Positions 51,232-59,599 of a DNA stretch of 64,000 bases are shown in pieces (position 1 is the stretch's first letter; the number at the start of each line of letters is the position of its first letter). The stretch is from Sphingobacteriales bacterium (GTDB taxonomy: Bacteria; Bacteroidota; Bacteroidia; Chitinophagales; Chitinophagaceae), in contig JACPOD010000050.1 in the NCBI GenBank assembly GCA_016185185.1, positions 16,802-80,801 of the forward strand. The letters run 5' to 3'. The notes beneath the pieces were generated by a model. The model was not told the origin of the DNA and searched no databases. It saw only the letters and a list, made by a program, of their open reading frames with translations. Both the position numbers and the translations under genes were made by a program.

Positions 51232-52318
51232 GTTTACTGATGAGTTGCGCTAAAGTGGTTTCTTCTAAAATAGCTCTCACTGAATTTTTATTTTCATCAT
51301 AACCCCATTTAATTAATCGTATTATTCCATCAGCAATTTCAATCCCGGTTATATCACCATCACTGAAACAACAACAGCCGGTATTAAAATAACTGGGCTT
51401 AGCTGTGTGATAGTTTTTGTCAACATGATTGTAGTCGTGTTTTCTCCAGGATATTTCTTTTTTAATTTTTTCTGTTTCTACAGCATTATTGTCATTAATG
51501 GCAAGGGCCAGTTGCTGGTATAGTCTTTCCAGGTGTGTTAATGATTCAAACACGGGTTGATGAGTGTGGCCGGTAATCAACAGTAGATTATCTTGCTCGG
51601 CACTCCAATCATACATCATACGGTTATGCACCGTTTTTAATTGCTCACTCACAGCCGGAGTGTTAGGATTAATGTTCAGATAAGCTTGAAGTGGCGCCCA
51701 TATCGCTCCCGCAAACCATGCGCTGAATTTATTGCCATCACTTTGCCCATCGCCCTGGTGACCATGCGTAAGAAATACTTCAAAGGGCTTGCTGTTAGCG
51801 GACTGAAGAATGATTCCTTCATAAATTTTTACTTCTTCACTGTAAATCCTTTTTAACTGCCAGCTTGCAAAGGGGTCGTTATTCCAGTATAAATCATGAT
51901 TGCCGAAAATTTTTGTAAAAGCTTTCCGTTGAAGAAATAATTTTTCTTTTTCAAAAGAAGCGATATTATTTTTTTTAACAGCAGATAATGTGTTTTCCCA
52001 TAACTCTTCATTATCTCCCAGTGAAATAAAATGAAAATTATTCTGATGATAGTAATCTAAAGCAGCTAAATAGTTTTTTTCAGCAAACATAAAATCATCA
52101 CTGCCGTTCTTTGCTCCCTTGTGCTGGTCGGAAAAAATAATAAAGCGGCTGTTGTTGCTTAATTCCAATACCAATCCTTTTTTACCGGGAGTATCTTTTA
52201 TATTCTTATAAAGATTACTTAATGCAGTATGTATCCTCTCCCTGTTGGGGTCAGAAGAAAGCTTTTCAGCCAGCCAATAAACAGGCTTCCGTAATAACCA
52301 TTGGAAAAATTTTCGCAT
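51224..52318 (-). CDS. Metallophosphoesterase family protein
   Basis: 364 residues. Calcineurin-like phosphoesterase motifs are present: SDQHKGA (first motif with Asp and His), SLGDNEELW, IFGNHDLYW, LTHGHQGDG and LITGHTHQP. An N-terminal helix (about 1-30) and a helical insertion of about 30 residues before the last metal motif are extra. The family cleaves phosphomono- or diesters, including nucleic acids; the substrate is unknown. It lies 33 bases downstream of umuC on the same strand and may belong to the same transcription unit. Confidence 0.9.
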   Translation of the reverse strand: MRKFFQWLLRKPVYWLAEKLSSDPNRERIHTALSNLYKNIKDTPGKKGLVLELSNNSRFIIFSDQHKGAKNGSDDFMFAEKNYLAALDYYHQNNFHFISLGDNEELWENTLSAVKKNNIASFEKEKLFLQRKAFTKIFGNHDLYWNNDPFASWQLKRIYSEEVKIYEGIILQSANSKPFEVFLTHGHQGDGQSDGNKFSAWFAGAIWAPLQAYLNINPNTPAVSEQLKTVHNRMMYDWSAEQDNLLLITGHTHQPVFESLTHLERLYQQLALAINDNNAVETEKIKKEISWRKHDYNHVDKNYHTAKPSYFNTGCCCFSDGDITGIEIADGIIRLIKWGYDENKNSVRAILEETTLAQLISKLS

Positions 52319-52350
52319 TGCAGCAGTAAGTTAAGAAAATGCTGCTGTTA

Positions 52351-53634
52351 TTAATGTACTTCAAACAACTCTTCCCATCGGGTGGTATATCTTCCGCTGC
52401 GCATTTCCTGGCGCATCTTCCAGTTACGGGTTAAGCCGCTCGACACATATTTCACTACATCGTCCCGCTGACTGAAATTAATATTGTCCACTGCTTCCAT
52501 TAATGTACGCCGGGTATTTTTTGCAGGAGATAAAAACAAGTTGCCCTGAATTGATTCGTCTGGTACAATCCCTCCCAGCATTACACCGGCTTTTAAATAA
52601 CGGGAACCGGGTTTGTATAATTTATCTACCAGCGGTAATGCATAATGCAATAATTCATTGGTAAAAGAGGTGGCATAGGGAAGGGTGATGTACTTATGTT
52701 TGCTTTGCGGGTCGTATTGATATTGTTTTCCTTCGTAATCATTCGTTACCACAAACACATCAATAAATTTAGCAGCAGAAGATTGCCGTCTCAGTTTTTC
52801 TGCTGCCCTGGAAGTATAGGTTGCAACAGCCTCTTTTAAAAATTTTAATTCGGTAACCGGTTTGCCAAACATCCTGGTTGTCGCAATCATCTTTTTGTTT
52901 TCCAACGGGTACTTCATTTCAATACAGGGCGTGCCATTTAATTCTTTTATCAACCGTTCACCCACCACCCCCCCTAAATTTTTTTTACCCCATTCAACCG
53001 GCATATTACGTAACTGCCAGGCATCATAAATACCATATTGCTCTTTTAATTTGTAAGCATAACGGCCACCCACTCCCCAAATATCATTTACCGGGGTTTT
53101 AAATAATGCCTGCTGTATTTCTTCTTCTGTTCTTAACACCATAATACAATTGGTGGCAACTTTACTTTTCTTCGACAACCGGTTAGCCACCTTGCTTAAT
53201 ACTTTAGATGGCGCCACACCTACCGATACTTTGATGCCTGTCCATTGCTCTACGGTTTCTTTTATATGCAAAGCCGCTGGCTCTAATTGGTCAATGGGTA
53301 TATGCTCCAGTTTTAAAAAAGCTTCATCAACAGAATACACTTCTACATTTTCTTCTCCTGCCAGATAACGCAATGTATCCATCACCCGCATACTTAAATC
53401 GCCATATAAATTATAGTTAGAAGAAAACACCGCCACGTCATTCTCTTCAATCAGTTCTTTATTTTGATAATAAGGCGCTGCCATGCCCACACCTAATTTT
53501 TTTGCTTCATCTGTACGGGATACAATACAACCATCATTGTTGCTCAGCACAACAACCGGTTTGTTCCATATCGCCGGTTTAAACAACCGTTCGCAGGAAC
53601 AATAAAAACTGTTGCAATCTACAATAGCGAACAT
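52351..53634 (-). CDS. umuC: Y-family DNA polymerase, UmuC (Pol V catalytic subunit)
   Basis: 427 residues, full length. The palm motifs are intact: FAIVDCNSFYCSCERLF at the N-terminus, VYSVDEAFLKL with the catalytic acids, and KVLSKVANRLSKKS; the thumb, little-finger and the C-terminal DUF4113-like region (RRTLMEAVDNINFSQRDDVV) follow. It performs translesion synthesis during SOS. A umuD-like partner lies at 54351 on the same strand, but a transposase gene separates the two. Confidence 0.95.
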   Translation of the reverse strand: MFAIVDCNSFYCSCERLFKPAIWNKPVVVLSNNDGCIVSRTDEAKKLGVGMAAPYYQNKELIEENDVAVFSSNYNLYGDLSMRVMDTLRYLAGEENVEVYSVDEAFLKLEHIPIDQLEPAALHIKETVEQWTGIKVSVGVAPSKVLSKVANRLSKKSKVATNCIMVLRTEEEIQQALFKTPVNDIWGVGGRYAYKLKEQYGIYDAWQLRNMPVEWGKKNLGGVVGERLIKELNGTPCIEMKYPLENKKMIATTRMFGKPVTELKFLKEAVATYTSRAAEKLRRQSSAAKFIDVFVVTNDYEGKQYQYDPQSKHKYITLPYATSFTNELLHYALPLVDKLYKPGSRYLKAGVMLGGIVPDESIQGNLFLSPAKNTRRTLMEAVDNINFSQRDDVVKYVSSGLTRNWKMRQEMRSGRYTTRWEELFEVH

Positions 53635-53745
53635 GCCAATGAAATATTATGAATGGTAACTTTCCTTTGTTTATTTGTATTGTTTCTTGTATGCCCCACC
53701 TCTTTACATTGCTTAACCATTTTTATATTGCTCCGCCTGACTTGC

Positions 53746-53763
53746 CCCAGCCTTCAGGCTGGG
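53746..53763. repeat. REP-like hairpin downstream of the transposase
   Basis: CCCAGCC-TTCA-GGCTGGG, 7-bp stem. Same TTCA turn as the C/G palindromes elsewhere. Confidence 0.65.
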
Positions 53764-53783
53764 AGGATAATAAGAACAATATA

Positions 53784-54227
53784 TTATTGGGCTTTAGCCC
53801 TCAATATTTCAAAGCCATATTTTTCCATAAACTCATTGTATTCTTCTTCAAATGTTTTTTTTCTGTGATGTTCTTCCTGGTTTTTAATGTACTCTCTTAC
53901 TTTATCCACTCCTGATTCACTAACTGACACAGCAAAATAATCATCCTGCCATTCAAATTTTTGGGGAGTTAAATTATTTTTATTTACCCAGTAAGAACTT
54001 TCTCCTTTTATTAACTGAACAGTTTTAGCTATCGTTTGGTCGGCAGCCAGTGAAATAAGGATATGAACATGATCAACATAGCCATTAATAAAATCAACAT
54101 AAATGTTTTTTTCTTTTGCATTTTCCCTGATGTGCTGAAAGAGTTGTTTGCGTAACTCTTTATTCAGTACGGCTTCCCGTTTCTTAGTGGCCCATACTAA
54201 ATGAATCCAGATTTTTGTGTACCCCAT
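53784..54227 (-). CDS. REP-associated tyrosine transposase (IS200/IS605-like, Y1_Tnp)
   Basis: 147 residues. The Y1_Tnp HUH fold is visible: the HVH motif in YVDHVHILISL (about 53-55) and the nucleophile Tyr in VREYIKNQEEHH (about 113), with the KGESSYWVN and WQDDYFAVSVS strands. Short palindromes of the type GGGCTTTAGCCC flank it: one at its own 3' end (53789-53800, encoding RAKAQ), one at 54243-54252 before its start and one at 54342-54361. This matches RAYT-REP units rather than a full IS with TnpB. It lies between umuC and the umuD-like gene, all on minus. Confidence 0.88.
   Translation of the reverse strand: MGYTKIWIHLVWATKKREAVLNKELRKQLFQHIRENAKEKNIYVDFINGYVDHVHILISLAADQTIAKTVQLIKGESSYWVNKNNLTPQKFEWQDDYFAVSVSESGVDKVREYIKNQEEHHRKKTFEEEYNEFMEKYGFEILRAKAQ
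53789..53800. repeat. REP palindrome inside the transposase 3' end
   Basis: GGGCTTTAGCCC. It is part of the coding sequence for the last residues (LRAKAQ) and stop. Confidence 0.65.
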
Positions 54228-54242
54228 TGTTAAAAGGTTTGT

Positions 54243-54252
54243 GGCTAAAGCC
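54243..54252. repeat. REP palindrome upstream of the transposase
   Basis: GGCTAAAGCC, 16 bases upstream of the transposase start codon. Confidence 0.5.
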
Positions 54253-54287
54253 GGTTAAAAAATATTTTATTTATATCCTCTATCCCG

Positions 54288-54317
54288 GCAATTCAGCCCG
54301 GAGCAATTCAGCCCGGA
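54288..54317. repeat. Two tandem copies of a 15-bp unit
   Basis: GCAATTCAGCCCGGA at 54288-54302 and 54303-54317, followed by a partial third (GCAAT). It lies in the transposase flank and shares the GCCCGG motif with REP hairpins. Confidence 0.65.
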
Positions 54318-54341
54318 GCAATGCATTGCCCTGGTGACTTG

Positions 54342-54361
54342 CTCTGGGCTTTAGCCCAGAG
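54342..54361. repeat. 20-bp REP palindrome containing the umuD stop codon
   Basis: CTCTGGGCT-TT-AGCCCAGAG, perfect. The umuD-like stop (TAA on minus, 54353-54351) lies at its centre, so the element forms the gene's 3' end. Confidence 0.75.
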
Positions 54362-54785
54362 AATGAATTGAATAAACTACTACTCCCCACACCGCAAAAT
54401 CACTAAACTCTGCCAGGTTAATAGGTTTGTAACGATTATTCTCAGGAATTAAATAAGCCGAAGAAAAATTTTTCAAAAAACGCCGCACTAATAATTCGCC
54501 ATTCAATACGGCTACAATAATTTTTCCATTGGCAAGCTTCAGGCTTCTGTCCACAATTAAAATATCATTTTCAAATATTCCTGCTTCATGCATCGCATCA
54601 CCTTTCATGCGAAAGAAAAAAGTCGCGGGTTTGTTTTTGATTAATTGTTCGTTGAGGTCAATACCTCTCTCCATATAATCATCCGCTGCCGCCCCAAAAC
54701 CGGTGGCATTAGCGGTATGAATATTTTTTTGTGTATAGTCTTTAGAGCCTTTGTAGGCAGAACCGTAAAAAATTTCCCCATCCAT
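54351..54785 (-). CDS. umuD: UmuD-like protein lacking the catalytic Ser and Lys
   Basis: 144 residues, normal UmuD length. The N-terminal region ATGFGAAADDYMERGIDLN aligns with the UmuD cleavage zone. The peptidase S24 fold follows, but the catalytic Ser of GDSM is Ala here (MKGDAMHEAGI) and the Lys of the dyad is replaced (GELLVRRF). Self-cleavage therefore looks impossible, unless the protein works uncleaved or in a different way. Relatives with DAM instead of DSM seem to occur in Bacteroidota. Its stop codon lies in a 20-bp REP palindrome. The umuC gene is 0.7 kb downstream beyond the transposase. Confidence 0.85.
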   Translation of the reverse strand: MDGEIFYGSAYKGSKDYTQKNIHTANATGFGAAADDYMERGIDLNEQLIKNKPATFFFRMKGDAMHEAGIFENDILIVDRSLKLANGKIIVAVLNGELLVRRFLKNFSSAYLIPENNRYKPINLAEFSDFAVWGVVVYSIHSLG

Positions 54786-54813
54786 AAAAATAATTTCTGT
54801 AAAGCTAAATAAT

Positions 54814-54888
54814 TTAGTAAATTAGCACTAATAAAATTGGTAAAATTTTTTGTAAAGCAAAAAATAAAACCAGTTGGTAAGTACAACT
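54814..54888. promoter_or_regulatory. Candidate operators between umuD and the divergent ligase gene
   Basis: Two inverted repeats lie in the 119-base divergent gap: TTAGT-N8-ACTAA (54814-54831) and AGTTG-N7-CAACT (54872-54888). Either could be a regulator site for SOS-type control. No known LexA consensus for this group is matched, so the role is a guess. Confidence 0.4.
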
Positions 54889-54904
54889 ATAAAAAGGATG
54901 GGTT

Positions 54905-55528
54905 ATGCAATTACAAACAGTTACTACGGTAACCATTCCCGGTTATCGCATATACGAGTACCTACTCGTGTTGAATCCGCATGAAGAACTGCGGAATAAA
55001 ATCATGAAAGTAAAACAGGAGTTTTATGAAACCTATAAAGCTCCCTCGGCTATGGATGGTAAGCCGCATGTAACGCTGGTCAACTTCCTTCAATATGAGA
55101 TGATGGAAGAACGATTAATAAATCGTCTAAAAACAATTGGAATGGGCTATCATCCCATTAAAGTGGAGCTGAAAGATTATGGATGTTTTCCGGCGCATAC
55201 TATTTATATTAATATCACTTCAAAAGTTCCGATACAAAACCTGGTGAAAGAAATCTGTCATGAGTCGCAGCGGCTAATGAAACTTAATGATGATAACAAG
55301 CCCCATTTTATTATGGAGCCGCACCTCACTATAGCAAGAAGACTGCAACCATGGCAATATGAAAAAGGTTGGTTAGAATATTCGCACCGGCATTTTACCG
55401 GAAGGTTTATTGCCGATGCGATGCTGTTATTAAAAAGACCTGTTGGGGAAAAACGTTATCAGATAGCAGCAAGATTTGAATTTGAAAATTTACCGGTGAA
55501 TACGGTGCAGGGAGAATTGTTTGGATAA
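54905..55528 (+). CDS. 2'-5' RNA ligase-like protein
   Basis: 207 residues. The 2H phosphoesterase signature is present: HVTLVNF (about 51) and HLTIARR (about 139), two HxT motifs about 90 residues apart. The fold handles 2',3'-cyclic phosphates or 2'-5' linkages in RNA. It is divergent from the umuD-like gene across a possible operator region and precedes the radical SAM gene by 160 bases. Confidence 0.9.
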   Translation: MQLQTVTTVTIPGYRIYEYLLVLNPHEELRNKIMKVKQEFYETYKAPSAMDGKPHVTLVNFLQYEMMEERLINRLKTIGMGYHPIKVELKDYGCFPAHTIYINITSKVPIQNLVKEICHESQRLMKLNDDNKPHFIMEPHLTIARRLQPWQYEKGWLEYSHRHFTGRFIADAMLLLKRPVGEKRYQIAARFEFENLPVNTVQGELFG

Positions 55529-55689
55529 GCAATAAGGGAGAGAATATTTATTGACCAGATTAGGTGCAACTATTTGTCACTTGTTGTATTCAATTCATCC
55601 AGTGAATGAATTGCTCACTTATATGTTCTGTACTTCATTCATCATCTGTGCTAATCAGTGTAATCCGTGAGAAACAAAAAACTATAAAC

Positions 55690-56829
55690 ATGAGCAACCA
55701 ACTAAAGCAAGACCATTATAAAGTTAAACCTAAGAATCATGATGCTTCTAGCGCTTCCCCGGAAGGGGAAGCTAAAGAAGATAATTACCTGCATGGAAGA
55801 GGTGCACAGTTCAATACCAAAAACCGGTTCTTAAAAAATGAAAAGACAAAAGAACATATTGAAGGTATTGATGACTGGAGCGAAGAAAATGTACCCACAC
55901 AATATTTAGAGCAGGAAAGTAAAACCATTGTCAACAATGTAGAAAGCCTGGATGTGGGGATGAGTTACAGTATGAATCCTTATGCTGGTTGCGAGCATGG
56001 TTGTATATATTGTTATGCAAGAAATGTGCATGAGTACTGGGGCTATAGTGCAGGCTTGGATTTTGAACGAAAAATCATTGTCAAGAAAAACGCACCGCAA
56101 CTGCTGCGTAAATTTTTAATGAAACCAAAATGGGATGCCACTCCCATTATGCTCAGTGGTAACACCGATTGTTATCAACCTGCCGAACAAACCTATCGTT
56201 TAACAAGAGGTTTACTGGAAGTATGTAATGAATTCAATCAGCCGGTGGGAATACTCACGAAGAACTCGTGGATACTGAAAGATAAAGATGTGTTACAGGA
56301 AATGGGCAAGAAGAATATTGTATCGGCTATGGTCTCCATTACTTCGTTTAATGAAGATTTACGCAGGGTGATGGAGCCACGCACCACTACGGCCAAACAA
56401 AAACTGAAAGTGATTAATGAACTGAGCAGTGCCGGCGTAAGAATGGGGATCATGATAGGCCCAATGATACCGGGATTGAACGAACACGAGATGCAACGTA
56501 TTATGAAAGAAGCAAGAGACAACGGCGCTACTTTTACGGCATATACTTTTATCCGACTGAATGGAGCTATTAAATTTTTATTTCACGACTGGCTGTTTAA
56601 AAACTTTCCCGACCGGGCGGATAAAGTGTGGCATTTAGTAGAACAAAGCCACGATGGAAAAGTAAATGATACCCGATGGGGAGTAAGAATGAGAGGTGAA
56701 GGAAATATTACCAAACTGGTAGCACAGCAATATAAAAAGTATGGCAAGTTGTATGGCATGAATGCGGAAGACTGGAGTTTGGACAGAACAAAGTTTAAGG
56801 TGCCGGGTGGGCAGGGGAGGTTGTTTTGA
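55690..56829 (+). CDS. PA0069-family radical SAM protein
   Basis: 379 residues from the ATG giving MSNQLKQDHYKVK. The radical SAM cluster motif is CEHGCIYCYARN (CxxxCxxC), inside SMNPYAGCEHG, typical of the PA0069/spore-photolyase-related group. The downstream SGNTDCYQPAEQTYRLTRG and PMIPGLNEHEM motifs fit. Its substrate is unknown. Around residue 25 the stretch SSASPEGEAKE is encoded by a perfect hairpin (GCTTCCCC-GGAA-GGGGAAGC, 55753-55772), in frame in a non-conserved region. TcmP follows after 36 bases. Confidence 0.9.
   Translation: MSNQLKQDHYKVKPKNHDASSASPEGEAKEDNYLHGRGAQFNTKNRFLKNEKTKEHIEGIDDWSEENVPTQYLEQESKTIVNNVESLDVGMSYSMNPYAGCEHGCIYCYARNVHEYWGYSAGLDFERKIIVKKNAPQLLRKFLMKPKWDATPIMLSGNTDCYQPAEQTYRLTRGLLEVCNEFNQPVGILTKNSWILKDKDVLQEMGKKNIVSAMVSITSFNEDLRRVMEPRTTTAKQKLKVINELSSAGVRMGIMIGPMIPGLNEHEMQRIMKEARDNGATFTAYTFIRLNGAIKFLFHDWLFKNFPDRADKVWHLVEQSHDGKVNDTRWGVRMRGEGNITKLVAQQYKKYGKLYGMNAEDWSLDRTKFKVPGGQGRLF
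55753..55772. repeat. In-frame palindrome in the radical SAM gene
   Basis: GCTTCCCC-GGAA-GGGGAAGC, a perfect 8-bp stem. It encodes ASPEGEA in frame. Confidence 0.75.
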
Positions 56830-56865
56830 AAAAGAAAAGTAAATTAGCTCAAAAATATCCTTGTC

Positions 56866-57897
56866 ATGGCATACAAAGATTTACATGATAGCCCATTTGA
56901 CCAAACTACTATCGCAAAGCTTGATTTTTTTGAGGATTATGCACAAGCATGGATTCCAACTTTTGTTATGAGCGAAGCTGATACAATCTGCATATTTGAC
57001 TTCTTTTCTGGAACTGGCTATGATTTAAATGGAGTAGAAGGAAGCCCGATTCGAATATTAAAAAAGATTAAAGAGCATATTGGAAATATTTTTCAAAAAG
57101 GGGTTAAAGTGAAAGTATACTTCAATGAATGGGAGCCAAACAAAAAAGAGCAAAAGAAATTTGAACTACTTCAAAAAGCCTGTTCTGATTTTTTGTATGA
57201 AAATAAAGATGTTAATCGTGCTATTGAACTTAACCTTTTTAATGAGAATTTTGAGGAACTTTTTCCTAAGCTTTTACCAGAAATCAAAAAATTTCCAAGT
57301 TTAGTTTATTTAGACCAGAATGGCATCAAATTCCTTTCTGAAAAATATTTCTTAGAATTGGAAAAAACCAGACAAACCGATTTTCTGTATTTTGTTTCTG
57401 CTTCATATTTTTGGCGTTTTGGCGAAAGCGAAGAATTTAAAGTTCATTTAGATATAGACATGGAGGCGGCAAAGAAAGAACCATATAAATTCATACATAG
57501 AAATATAATCGAACAACTTCGGATGAAACTTCCTGCCAATAGTGAATTAAAATTATACCCGTTCTCCTTGAAAAAAGGGGCAAATATTCATGGAATTATT
57601 TTTGGAGCAACTCATCCAAGAGCCGTAAATAAATTTTTAGGTATTTCTTGGAAGCGAAATGAAATAAATGGAGAAGCTAATTTTGATATTGATGATGATG
57701 CGGCTAAAATTCAAGCTACTCTTTTTGAAGGGAAGAGACCAACAAAAATTGAGGATTTTCAAAAAAGAGTTGCTATAAAAGTATTAAGTGGAGAGATAAC
57801 AACAAATAAAAAATTGCTGGATTTTGTTTACGCAGAGGGCCATATCGGTGCACATGCATCGGATTGTCTTAGGCGATTAAAAAAGAAGGAAAGATAA
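56866..57897 (+). CDS. tcmP: Three-Cys-motif partner protein TcmP
   Basis: 343 residues. The TcmP fold starts FDQTTIAKLDFFEDYAQAWIPTF, then FDFFSGTGYDLNGVEGSPIRIL (a nucleotide- or SAM-binding-like loop), and KVYFNEWEPNKKEQKKFELL. TcmP proteins are encoded next to three-Cys-motif (Gp37/Gp68-like) proteins, exactly as here with the DUF5131 gene. The function is unknown. Codon use appears more AT-rich than the surrounding housekeeping genes, which might mean a mobile origin. Confidence 0.88.
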   Translation: MAYKDLHDSPFDQTTIAKLDFFEDYAQAWIPTFVMSEADTICIFDFFSGTGYDLNGVEGSPIRILKKIKEHIGNIFQKGVKVKVYFNEWEPNKKEQKKFELLQKACSDFLYENKDVNRAIELNLFNENFEELFPKLLPEIKKFPSLVYLDQNGIKFLSEKYFLELEKTRQTDFLYFVSASYFWRFGESEEFKVHLDIDMEAAKKEPYKFIHRNIIEQLRMKLPANSELKLYPFSLKKGANIHGIIFGATHPRAVNKFLGISWKRNEINGEANFDIDDDAAKIQATLFEGKRPTKIEDFQKRVAIKVLSGEITTNKKLLDFVYAEGHIGAHASDCLRRLKKKER

Positions 57898-57979
57898 TAT
57901 ACGATTCTACTTCGCCACTCGTTACTTATGATAATGTTTACAGAAACAAAAAAATAATTGCTTACAAAGTATTATAATC

Positions 57980-58711
57980 GTGGCACAATCTTCAATTGAA
58001 TGGACAGAAATGACCTGGAACCCAACAACGGGTTGCAATAAGATTTCTGCCGGTTGTAAATATTGTTATGCAGAAGTAATGGCCCGTCGTTTACAAGCAA
58101 TGGGTATTGAAAAATACAGCAAAGGGTTTGAGCTACAACTTCATGAAGATGCTTTGAATGTGCCGTATACATGGAAGCATCCTAAAGTAGTTTTTGTAAA
58201 CTCCATGAGTGATTTATTTCATAAAGACGTTCCGCTGTCTTTTATTAAAAAGGTTTTCAAAGTAATGAAGGAAAACCCACAGCACACTTTTCAGGTATTG
58301 ACAAAGCGTTCTGATATTTTATTAAAGTATCATGAAAAGCTTACATGGGCTCATAATATCTGGATGGGAGTTTCTGTTGAAGATGCAAGAGTTAAACATA
58401 GAATTGATGATTTGCGAAAAACAAATGCAAAAGTGAAGTTCCTTTCTTGTGAACCTTTAATTGGTCCACTGCATAAACTTAATCTCAAAAAAATTGATTG
58501 GGTTATTGTGGGTGGAGAAAGTGGCCGCAAACCAAGACCGATGGACGTAGATTGGGTTTTAGATATTCAGCAACAATGTGAAAAAGCAAGTGTCGCTTTC
58601 TTCTTTAAACAATGGGGTGGAACAAATAAAAAGAAAACGGGAAGACTGCTTAATGGTAGAACATATGATGAAATGCCAGATATAGAACATTTGGAAACGG
58701 TAGAATTATAA
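57980..58711 (+). CDS. DUF5131 (phage Gp37/Gp68-like) three-Cys-motif protein
   Basis: 243 residues from a GTG start at 57980. The family opens with SSIEWTEMTWNPTTGCNK and has CKYCYAEVMARRL, giving three Cys in the arrangement C-x(7)-C-x(2)-C, reminiscent of radical SAM proteins. Later motifs are VFVNSMSDLFHKDVP, VLTKRSDILLKYH, NIWMGVSVED and WVIVGGESGRKPRPMDVDWV. Phage Gp37/Gp68 homologues lie in mobile DNA. It lies 82 bases after TcmP and forms the established pair with it. Confidence 0.9.
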   Translation: MAQSSIEWTEMTWNPTTGCNKISAGCKYCYAEVMARRLQAMGIEKYSKGFELQLHEDALNVPYTWKHPKVVFVNSMSDLFHKDVPLSFIKKVFKVMKENPQHTFQVLTKRSDILLKYHEKLTWAHNIWMGVSVEDARVKHRIDDLRKTNAKVKFLSCEPLIGPLHKLNLKKIDWVIVGGESGRKPRPMDVDWVLDIQQQCEKASVAFFFKQWGGTNKKKTGRLLNGRTYDEMPDIEHLETVEL

Positions 58712-58722
58712 TCTGAACGTAC

Positions 58723-58737
58723 AAGTGTGCGACGCAA
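58723..58737 (-). repeat. Dispersed TTGCGTCGCACACTT element, copy 2
   Basis: On the minus strand it is identical to 27327-27341. It lies in the gap between the DUF5131 gene and pyrH. Confidence 0.55.
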
Positions 58738-58804
58738 CCACCGATGCTATGAAAACCTGTTGCCGGTAACTAAAATTTCTTCCTTAATTAAAACAAGCTT
58801 CCCT

Positions 58805-58812
58805 TATCTTCG
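58805..58812 (+). promoter_or_regulatory. Near-consensus -7 box of pyrH
   Basis: TATCTTCG, one base off TAnnTTTG, 21 bases before the ATG. Confidence 0.4.
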
Positions 58813-58833
58813 CTTTGAAAATTTCATTCCTCT

Positions 58834-59547
58834 ATGCTTCCTAAGTTTAAACGTGTTCTCTTAAAACTTTCCGGCGAATCTTTAATGGGCGATAATAGTT
58901 TTGGATTAGACCCCAAAGTGATAGAACAATATGCCCACGAAATAAAACGCATTACCGATTTAGGTGTACAGGTGGCCGTGGTGATTGGTGGCGGTAATAT
59001 TTACCGTGGTATGAATGAAAGCGAAACCGGTATTGAAAGAGCACAGGGAGATTATATGGGAATGCTGGCTACGGTTATTAATGGTATGGCTGTACAGAGT
59101 ATGCTCGAAAAAATTGGTGTATATACCCGTTTGCAAAGTGCTATTAAAATGGAGCAGGTGGCTGAACCATATATCCGCCGCAAAGCGATACGCCATTTAG
59201 AAAAAGGGCGAGTGGTGATATTTGGTGCCGGTACCGGTAATCCTTATTTCACTACGGATACAGCGGGATCATTAAGAGCGATCGAGTGCAATGCAGATGT
59301 TATATTAAAAGGTACAAGAGTGGATGGGATTTATTCTGCCGATCCCGAAAAAGACCCAACTGCTACTAAGTTTGATAAAATAACTTTCCAGGAATGCATC
59401 ACAAAGAACCTGCGGGTGATGGACATGACCGCCTTTACGTTATGCATGGAAAATAAATTACCCATCATTGTATTTGATATGAACAAGCCCGGGAATTTAT
59501 TAAAAGTTGTTACAGGAGAAAGAGTGGGAACAACCGTAAGTATTTAA
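58834..59547 (+). CDS. pyrH: UMP kinase
   Basis: 237 residues, full length. The amino-acid-kinase fold is clear: [16 protein letters not shown], the nucleotide loop [43 protein letters not shown], and the C-terminal [15 protein letters not shown]. It phosphorylates UMP to UDP and is normally essential in bacteria. A short hairpin terminator follows. Confidence 0.97.
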   Translation: MLPKFKRVLLKLSGESLMGDNSFGLDPKVIEQYAHEIKRITDLGVQVAVVIGGGNIYRGMNESETGIERAQGDYMGMLATVINGMAVQSMLEKIGVYTRLQSAIKMEQVAEPYIRRKAIRHLEKGRVVIFGAGTGNPYFTTDTAGSLRAIECNADVILKGTRVDGIYSADPEKDPTATKFDKITFQECITKNLRVMDMTAFTLCMENKLPIIVFDMNKPGNLLKVVTGERVGTTVSI

Positions 59548-59574
59548 TATATACATAACTCATTAAGGTACAGG

Positions 59575-59599
59575 GTAACTCTTACGGGTTACTTTTTTT
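59575..59599 (+). terminator. Terminator of pyrH
   Basis: A 7-bp stem GTAACTC/GGGTTAC (one G-T pair) with a TTAC loop, followed by TTTTTTT. Confidence 0.6.

Noticed and set aside
54288..54317. Tandem repeats as a CRISPR array
   Set aside because: Only two direct copies without spacers, and no cas genes nearby; they look like transposase-flank repeats.
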